This document shows positions 56,154 through 64,000 of a DNA stretch of 64,000 bases, in pieces. The stretch comes from Acanthococcus lagerstroemiae. Taxonomy: Eukaryota > Arthropoda > Insecta > Hemiptera > Eriococcidae. How positions within the stretch are numbered: position 1 is the first letter of the stretch; each line of letters begins with the position of its first letter. Position numbers and translations under genes: made by a program. Under the pieces are notes generated by a model that was not told the DNA's origin, made no database searches, and saw only the letters and a list, made by a program, of their open reading frames with translations. The stretch lies in NCBI GenBank assembly GCA_031841125.1, contig CM063114.1:11408001-11472000 (forward strand). The letters are read 5' to 3'.

Positions 56154-56331
56154 CAGGGTGTTCACCAGCAAAAATGAACGTTCTGGAAGCGTATACTCAT
56201 GATGCTATGTGGTGAGTGGATGGATGCAACTTCATTCTTCATTGACACCCACTGATACTGACCATAAGTTTTTGATACATACTGATTTTTATGTGGGGGG
56301 GGGGGGCGTAGACCCGCCAGTTGAACACCTG
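56154..56331. mobile_element. Possible 178-bp hAT-like MITE
   Basis: The left end CAGGGTGTTCACCAGC resembles the right end on the other strand, CAGGTGTTCAACTGGC. G12 lies at 56295-56306. Flanking 8-mers do not match. Confidence 0.35.
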
Positions 56332-56639
56332 GAAAAGAGCACCACGCAATGCCACTGATAATCAGTTTCAACAAATTGGGACTAAGACCTGTGAGAATAG
56401 AGTTTCAACAGCGATGTTCTATCATCTTCCTTAAAATGCCTGCTATATTTCTGTCCTCCCACTCATCTTCCTTATCTTGTCCTCTATGCTCCTCGTGCTT
56501 CTTTTTTTATCATTGATGCTTACTAGATGCGCCAGAAAAAAATCATGAGTTGGGGGGGGGGGTGCACAGTTCGATAATCCGTGCCCGACTTTTTGTATTG
56601 ACTTTTCTTCTGTTAAAAATTCAATCCTAAAAGGGTGAG
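56332..56639. other. Unannotated stretch
   Basis: G11 at 56552-56562. Nothing else. Confidence 0.35.
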
Positions 56640-57660
56640 GGGAACGGGATAAGAGTTTAGGTCATCTTGTTCAAATGTTTCACTATATTTTTCATTCAGT
56701 GGTCTGAAATCTAAACTTCGCAGTGGAAGAATATTATGATTCCTTTTGCTTTTAAATTCAAAGTCGAATAAAAGACCAATCTATAAAAAATTGAGTTTTC
56801 TCTGCCGTCCCCTCACATTGGATTCGAAGACAATTTAAATGGGCAAAACTGACTGGGTATGAAAACGCGATGCAGAAATAAAATCTAAATTGAGGTTCTT
56901 AGTCACTGATTTCAATTATTGCATTAAATGTTTGTTGTGAACCTTCACTTGGATCCTTGATATCCAAATCTCACTTCACCGTTTTCTCAACTTTCTTAAC
57001 ATTAAATGGAAAAATGTATAACTATCTTGTTAGAAAGTGATAATACATATAAAATTTGAAATGCTTTTCTTTCGCCTCATAGTAAGTCAGAAAAGAACTT
57101 GCGATGAGTAAAATTGACTCGACCTCGGAAACCGAGGAAACAACATGCCAAAATTAGGGATCTTGGTCGCGGATTCCGAATGTCATCATCTATTATTCTC
57201 AATATCTGGTCGAAACCTCCAGATCTAAATGTTATCAACAAGAAAATTCTGTTCTATTTACCATATTTTTATTTTTGTACTATGTGTATTGTTTATATTT
57301 TGAGGAAACTAAAAGTTTAACTTGATATTCGTACTTCAGATAGCATCTTCACACAAACCTTTGAAAACGCTTGGTATGGAGTGAAATTTACGAGAAAGAA
57401 AGAAATCTCCTAAGGGGCAGTTGGTTGAATACAAAACATTAGGATAAGAAATTGAAGAAAGTAACCAGGTGCTTAATAGTTGCTGATTTTAAAACTGTGT
57501 CCATCTTTTTACCAGGGTCCATCTATATTGTTAAAATCGAAGAAAATGCTATATGCATCTTGTATAAAATCTGAATTTTTGAAACTCAAGTTGGAGTCGG
57601 ATCAAACATTTGACACAGTAATGCAAATATTAAAATAGCTATATTAGTCCCTATCTGGAC
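56640..57660 (+). repeat. Very diverged satellite related to 27605-28110
   Basis: CACTGATTTCAATTATTGCA (56905), GCGGATTCCGAATGTCATCA (57168) and TTGCTGATTTTAAAACTG (57481) resemble the unit start of the 27.6 kb array. GAGTAAAATTGACTCG also recurs in both regions. Spacing is about 260-315 bases, roughly twice the unit seen there. Confidence 0.4.
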
Positions 57661-59745
57661 AGTTTTTGAATTTTTTTTGTCAGAAAGTTTGCTATCTCAA
57701 ATTGTATTCTGCAACCCTCCGTAATTCAAAATGAGAAATCTCGATTTCTCCCTACAATTTTGTAATTCCACTTCACACCAGCTCCATAACAATGTTCATA
57801 AGATGGCACGTAAGAATTGTGGAATCGTTATTTTCATCGTGCAATTTGGATTTTATGAGCTCAAGTCGGGGGCCATATTAGATATTTGATGTAGTATTCG
57901 AAAGAAGAAAAAAGATGAACGATTTCAGTAGCGTTCTTGATTTGTTTGGCCGTGTCGATTTTGCCCATTATAGTCTCTTTTTTGATCTTGTGTCCGGTGG
58001 AGAGGGGGAGAAAGTTCAGATTTTCTCGAATATTGTATTTTACTGGACACAACTTTCCATTGAGGTGCTTTTAGCCTAATATAGACCACATTTTGTTTTT
58101 TGGTCATAAGTTAGCGTCTATGACCATGGAAAAGTTGTTAGTGGCGTTGAATGAAAGCCAAATGATTCTACTTGTAGTATCACCCTCAAAAGGGAATTTC
58201 AAAAATATGAAAATTGGACTTTTTTGAGTGATTTTTTTTTTTTTTTCTTGCAAACATTATGATTTAAGGAAACCGAAATTTTGGCTCCTAATATGAACTT
58301 TTTTCTTTTTTTTTCTTTTTCTTCTTTTTGTAACGATTGAATATTTCAAAATAAACGTAGTTTTGATGAGTGTAAAAAAGTTAAGTATCATGAACTCAAT
58401 TATTCAAACATGTGGAGCAAACATATGTATATATATGTTTGAGTCTTCGATGGTCGCAACACATAGTTTGAATTTTTTTTTTTTTAACGCTGAGAACAGT
58501 CTATTGTATCCCCCCTCCCCCGGTGGTACGAAAACAAACATTTTCCAAAATGACTTCCTTCAATCGAAGGACTCTGTAACATTCGAATCGCATTTCTGCG
58601 GGCTAAATTAACACCGAAAAAATTCTCGATCACTTTTTTCCCCAAAAATTATGACATAAAATGTACATAACCATAGAAATTGTTGAAATCATCAAAACCT
58701 TTTTTATTTTCTTGCTACCGAGTTTGAATTTTCATCATGCATTGAGATGGTACATAAAAAGGACAACAACTTTCTTTGAACTTTTGCCAGCAGGTAGCAC
58801 CATAAACAGACGAAATAGGCCGGTGGTCCATATTGAGAACCAGTCCATATTAGGCTACCTTACCTTACTCTGTTTGAAAATTTCTGTTTCAATAGCCAAA
58901 TCGGAGGTGAATCATAAATTTGACGGAGCATTTGCAGTCACGGCCCAAGATACTTCTATATTTCGATATAGTTTGTTTAGTGTGTTCGCATGGCCCCTGT
59001 CATTTTTCATTCGGCAATTTTGGCAACATTTTGCTCAATTCAGCAAAATTTTTAAAACTGATATTTCTTTTATACACCGATTTCTATTTTTTTTTGTTTT
59101 TTGTTTTTTTTTAAATACCGAATGAAGTCGGAAGTTTTTTTTTCCACAGCTTATTTGGCAGCTCAGTTGGGAATTTCCAGTTAAGAAGTTGAAAAAATCC
59201 AACAAGTCAAAAGGTTTTTGGTTTTCTTCTTTGCTTCGCCGGTTTATAAAGTCGGAAAAATGTGACCAAAATTTTTATTGGGCAATTCGGCATCTTTTTG
59301 AATTTCTATTCGACAATTCTGCATTTTTATAATCCATTTCCCCTCCCCCCTCCCCAATAAAATTGCTCAAACTAGCCCTGCGCGTATATATAAAATGTCT
59401 ATGTTAATGGACCTTTTCTTGCCACCCTTCTCCTATTGATGGGGTAGGGAAGGGAGATGTTGTTTAACCCTTTCAGAAACTAAACTTTAGCACTTCAAAA
59501 TTCAAGATCCTTCTTGATTCTATGTTGATCCAGTAACGCGCTAAGATGATAAATTCATCGGCTCATGAAATCAATGGGTACGTAAGTTCTGCGGTTAAGG
59601 CTAACGAGTGCAATGGCATGGTCAAGTTGGAAGAAATTTTGAAAAGACAGGAAGTATAAGTGTAATTCTGATACTATAATATTGCCGCTGACATCTATAC
59701 CAGAGGGAGAGTAATGGATCACTGCTCAAGATCTAAATAATTGAG
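57661..59745. other. Unannotated AT-rich stretch
   Basis: The 154-codon frame 58661-59125 is Phe-rich low-complexity and not credible. A H2-family scrap (AATCCAACAAGTCAAAAGGT) lies near 59195. Confidence 0.35.
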
Positions 59746-59747
59746 AT

Positions 59748-59974
59748 CAGTGGCGTAGCCAGGATTTTTCCAAGGGAGGGGATCAGCAAAATTTTGGGTG
59801 GGGAGGAGGATACACCTAATAAGAACTGTATGTTTTTACATTGACGTACTAATGTTATGCTTTTCAACTTCAATTATGCATCTGAATTTACTGTGATGCA
59901 GCCAGAATATAAAAAATTCTCATCTCAAGGGGGAGGGTGATTCATCCCCCTATTCCCCCCTGGGTGCGCCACTG
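59748..59974. mobile_element. 227-bp hAT-type MITE
   Basis: The left end is CAGTGGCGTAGCCAGG and the right end on the other strand is CAGTGGCGCACCCAGG. Flanking 8-mers attgagat and gttgagat match at seven of eight. Confidence 0.92.
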
Positions 59975-62030
59975 GTTGAGATTGCAGCCAAATGTATGGT
60001 TCATGTTGTATGCTTAATTTCCGTGCCTACCATAGCTGTTGAAATTTCCATGAACAATATTTTTTTTTGCTAAAATTTAACCTCAGTCAACGTTGCATGT
60101 TATTGGTATCCCTTTGCCTGCCATCCACCCCATATGTGACAGTAACAGACGTTTTTCAAGGAAGAATAATCCATTTCTTTTTCTCCGATTGGAAGGAAAT
60201 TGGGCGTCCAGTCTACTCGTCCAGTCATACCGTTTAGTGTAAGCGGGCTCTCATTCTCACAAAATGCCTTTGTTGAAACTGTGGAGCCAGAATGATACTT
60301 CTCCCCGCCCCCAACTTCACAGATGCTTGATAATTGTTCCCTGTCCCCTCGGTTCCATCGCCACTAATGTTGCCTCATTTTATATTTCCATCCTCATCTG
60401 GATTCATTTTTGTTGAATCGAATTTCGCGATCCCGGTGTGTAAGTCCTATGGTTGCAACCTCGAAGATGGACAGTATACCACAGACTAAAATGTTTGGAA
60501 ACCACTGCATGAAATAGGCGACTAGATCGACAATTAAAACGAGGTGTTGATCAGTGTTGAAAAAAATCAGGTTTCTAGAACCGATCGACGAGAAGATTCG
60601 TGGAACAAAATTTATTAAGTCCCGGATTTCTTTATAGAGAATTCCAAAAACATTAAAGCTATACATTTAGCACGATAAATCGATGGATAGATGTGAGTAA
60701 TACGTTCGATTTATCTCTTATCATGTACAAACTATACCTCAATTAAGTTTTTTTTTTGTGGTAAAAGTTTCTAAGCATTGGTGTAATGCTAATTTAGACG
60801 AATTTCCGAGAATGAGTCAATTAAACTTTATCGGCACTGAATGTAATTCGCTATTCGAGTCCTGTTGCAACATAATGGCGGACAATGTGTTATGCAAACT
60901 GGCAAATAAAAATATTTTCTAAATTTTACTGAGCGCAATGGCAGCAGAAAAAGGAATACCCGAAGGGGAATTGGTGTGGGGCTGTTTGTTCTAATTTATT
61001 CCATTTTTGGGAGAGTGGGAACGAAAATTATGGATCCAGAGTGTCTTTTCAAGCCTTGGCCAGGATTTTTCAAAACTCATGCATGCTCCTTTAGGACCTC
61101 CCAAAACTCTTGCAGACTTATTCAATGTTCTGTGATATGCCCAAGATTTTTGTTTACGATTTGTTTCGTTTGGGCTCTTCCATTGTTATTTAGGGCACTT
61201 TAAGATCATAGTTCAATGAATTGTGCCTTAGGGCAAATCATTAAAAAGAGTTCAAAAATTTCATTTTTTTCTGATTCCTGTTGTTTTACTGACTTTTCGA
61301 AGAAAAGGGAGGTATCTTTTTTCTTTATCGTTGATTTCTATTTTCATTCTCCTTTCCTTAATCCGTTTCTGTGGCGGTATTTATAACTGAGAACTTCAGG
61401 GTATTTGCCCCATTTCACCTTCCATGCTAGTTCTCCGCTGCAAAAATGGTAGAACCGAAAAAAAAAAAGGTTGAAATGATAGCTTGTGTGCCTGTCCCTT
61501 TGCTTTAATGCCTATCTTACAAGATGCCAGATTTTATGGTGGAGGATAGCAGGATGGTTCTTTTTCCTAGAAATTCCAGCTATACGTTCAGAATTTAGTC
61601 GTAATTCCATATCTGCTGTATTGACTTTTTCGATGTATGTAAAATGTTTAGGTATGTAGGTAATTGGGGTTTTCTTCAAAAATGTTGATATTTCAGTCCC
61701 CAGTAGTTATCTCACAAGTTATTAATAATACGGTTTTTTTTTTGTTTTTCTTTTTTTAATAGACATGACTGAATTCTACTTTTTCAAGGTTTCAGAAGAA
61801 AATTTGATCCACTGTTAATGGGTCAAAATTGGATTAAATATGCTAAAATGTCCGTCGGCATGAGTCGTCCGTTTATCAGTTTTTATTATTATTCTTTTTT
61901 TTCCTTCAAATTTTCAAGCTATATATTGGAACAAACTGGCAAAATAATATTACTCTAGATAAATGAATTAATGAGTTGGTAACGCGGAAATTGCGTGTTC
62001 ACAGCTGAGAGTCAGTGTTGCCAACCTTGA
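59975..62030. other. Unannotated stretch
   Basis: It contains the 25-bp word shared with 19943-19967 (61291-61315). No gene recognised. Confidence 0.35.
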
Positions 62031-62129
62031 AAATGAAAAAAATAATAAGGTATACGACATAATCAAAATAAACAAACTCGCAACTACTTTCTGTTCAAAG
62101 ATATACTGCGATAATCCCTCTCCAAAAGA

Positions 62130-64000
62130 ACTAAAGACTTCGAACTCCCGTTCATCTTACGAAGAAGAACCAGAAATCTTAGTAAGTGAGGTCGAACTTG
62201 TAATAAAAAAAACTAGAAAAAAATAGCAAATCTCCAGGACACGATAAAGGAGGGTTACCTTGGAACTACTTACAAAACTTTTTAATAAAATACTCAAAGA
62301 AGGAAAAACCCCAAGCGAATGGAAAAACTTAAGATATAATTCTGATCTATAAAAAGGGAGAAAGACATAAAATCTCTAACTATACCGTCCTATTAGCCAG
62401 CCCAACAACCTCAAAAATTTTTTCGCAGATCCTGGTAAACAGACTAAAAAACTTGATGCCCTTCCAACAACCCAAAGAACAGGCTGGCTTTTGATCGGGT
62501 TTCTCTACCTCTAATCATCTACATGCTATTAGACAACTAATAGAAAAATGCAACGAATATCAGATCGAACTCCGCGTGGCCTTTATCGACTTTACCAAAG
62601 TTTTTGACCTGCTGCTGCACGATTTCCTGCTATCAGCAAGGAAAAACCAAGGTATACAATCGAAGAAATGCTATCAAAATTAAAGGGGAGAATAATTACA
62701 GATGTAACAAGGCAATACTTTGAAATACAAAGAGGAGTGAGACAGGGAGACCCCTGTCCCCGTTCGAATTTAACTGTGCTTTGGAAGAAATAATAATAAA
62801 TTTAAAATGGGAAAATAAGGGTATAAAGATAAATGGGGAATTTCTTAATAATCTAAAATTTGCGGAGGACGTAGTACTGATAGCAGGAGACCACGAAACA
62901 TTCGACAACATGATACAGGAACTATAGCAGGATTTTCAATGAACCTGACAAAAACTAAACTGATGAACAACAGAAACGAAATATACGACATAACGATAGG
63001 ACAAAATATAGTGAGTTGGACGGAGAGAACCACCTATCTGGGGCAACTCCTAACATGTGAAAATAACTGGAAAGAAGAGGTACATATGTAGACAGGAGAA
63101 TTACCTTAGCATGGAATAAATTCTGGTCTGCTAAAATTCATCTTAAAAGGACCGTTCCCACTAATCGCAAAAAGTTAACACTTGTATTCTTCCTACCGTA
63201 ACATATGGATCAGAAACTTGGGCTTCAACATAAAATCTTGAGGAAAAAATTAGGACCACACAAAACACAATGGAGCATTTGATATTGAAGATTAGGAAAA
63301 AGGACCGAATAAAAATTACAAAAATCAAAGATAGTATAAGAAATAACATGGATGCGGTGAAAATGTGGCAGTTTCTATAAAAAGGGGTAACTTTGTCAAT
63401 CAAAGTCTCAGAAAACGCGAAAAAAGAAAAACAAAAATTTTTGGTTAAAATAATCAGTTTTGAGATTTTGGTTGATGTCTATAGAAAAAACATCGCAATA
63501 ACAAAGGGACAAAATTTACGCGCACGAGAGAGAAGAGGGAGAGAGAAAGAGAATTATGAAAGAGAATGAGAAAAGAATGCGAATGTCTGCATCCCTTCTT
63601 TGCGGTTTTTCGGAGTTCACGAATAAATCCGATGTTCTGAATTGTTACCTTGTAGAAGAGCGAAAAATTACTTTTCCGACAAGCCCTTGTCAGGGCTGGT
63701 AACGTGACTCCGTGCTTGAAGGAGTGGGAGAAAAAGGTGTGTCTAACTTTAGGTGCGTTTTTCTCAAAAACGTGTTTTCGCGCGTTCTTGTTACACTCAT
63801 TTTTGACCACTGTTATCTCCCCAAAGAAAAACGCTACAGATCTCGCTGATAGCTCCTTGGAACGGGTATTCATTCCTCTATTACGTACTATCCGTCCATA
63901 ACTCAAAATTCGTCGGATTGACAAAGTTACCCATTTTTATGGAAACTGCCACAAATAATCAAAATGATAAAAATGGAAATGGGGATGACACGTTGAGCAG
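62130..64000 (+). mobile_element. RTE-like non-LTR retrotransposon remnant E (continues past the window)
   Basis: Plus-strand reverse transcriptase blocks appear in order. These are EVELVIKKTRK with a TPSEWK segment (62185-62330), YRPIS (near 62385), TSKIFSQILVNRLK (62408-62452), PKEQAGF and GFSTSNHLHAIRQLIEK (62470-62550), AFIDFTKVFD (62579-62608), FAED in place of FADD (62859-62870), then thumb and C-terminal blocks (TTYLGQLL near 63030, EHLILKIRKKDRIKI near 63270). The same element resumes at 63957 after a 588-bp insertion, with KWKW at the edge. Many stops and shifts, and the FADD to FAED change, show it is dead. Confidence 0.88.
63365..63952. mobile_element. 588-bp inverted-repeat DNA element inside RTE remnant E
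   Basis: The ends are inverted repeats of about 37 bases. The left is GTGGCAGTTTCTATAAAAAG and the right on the other strand is GTGGCAGTTTCCATAAAAAT, with only a few differences. AAAT flanks both sides (63361-63364 and 63953-63956). The retroelement frame resumes after removing the element and one AAAT. A 156-codon minus-strand frame (63454-63924) is unrecognised and runs into the right repeat. The superfamily is unknown. Confidence 0.85.

Noticed and set aside
58661..59125. 154-codon protein gene
   Set aside because: The translation is dominated by Phe and short homopolymer-driven runs in T-rich DNA and has no recognisable motif.
63454..63924. 156-codon protein gene or transposase
   Set aside because: It lies inside the 588-bp inverted-repeat element, runs into its terminal repeat and shows no catalytic motif. 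The Ser/Leu-rich end comes from a GAGA-rich stretch.

Overview
The window reads as non-coding arthropod, probably insect, nuclear DNA. It is AT-rich and has no prokaryotic-style gene packing. No open frame longer than about 160 codons was found. It carries the usual debris of an animal genome: RTE-like and I/R1/Jockey-group non-LTR retrotransposons, a Penelope-like element with a GIY-YIG domain, a Ty3-like pol fragment, tRNA-derived SINEs, many short hAT-type elements with 8-bp target duplications, TA- and TTAA-flanked elements, and degenerate satellites. A hemipteran-like source is only a guess. I found no confident host gene, rRNA or functional tRNA.

Layout. 1-8.1 kb: a SINE-2 copy, degenerate satellites, a TA-flanked inverted-repeat element and two CpG-richer unique islands. 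9-13.5 kb: a Penelope remnant, a hAT MITE, two copies of a GC-richer dispersed repeat (one split by an insertion) and a probable TTAA element with a 24-bp palindrome. 15.8-25.4 kb: a SINE-2 fragment, a TATCGATA-rich element, a 299-bp tandem duplication, a long unique island (21.2-22.6 kb), a 416-bp hAT element and SINE-1. 26.7-32 kb: three more target-site-proven hAT elements and a ~130-bp satellite. 32.4-36.1 kb: an inverted pair, a SINE-1/minisatellite composite and an RTE remnant broken by two hAT insertions. 37.9-44.6 kb: a head-to-head pair of Ty3-like pol fragments, a second RTE remnant with two MITE insertions, a third on the opposite strand, a SINE-1 copy with a 14-bp target duplication and an RNase H tail of an I/R1/Jockey-group element. 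46.3-57.7 kb: a unique island, a further RTE fragment, a 148-bp near-perfect palindrome, the second SINE-1/minisatellite composite, a second Penelope fragment beside SINE-2, and an 83-85-bp minisatellite. 57.7-64 kb: mostly unannotated, then a hAT MITE and an RTE remnant that runs off the end and is split by a 588-bp inverted-repeat element.

How the parts relate. Almost everything here is transposition history. RTE-like open frames served as targets, hAT-type and other inverted-repeat elements landed in them, and in several cases the target duplication and resumption of the retroelement reading frame prove the insertion to within a few bases. SINE-1 landed in a 72-bp minisatellite, and the composite exists twice, inverted, 20 kb apart. 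The CpG-richer unrepeated islands (3.1-3.8, 7.35-8.1, 21.2-22.6, 30.4-31.0, 36.4-37.7, 46.35-46.86 kb) are the only places where host regulatory or exon sequence seems plausible. This fits a large intron or gene desert, which is inference.
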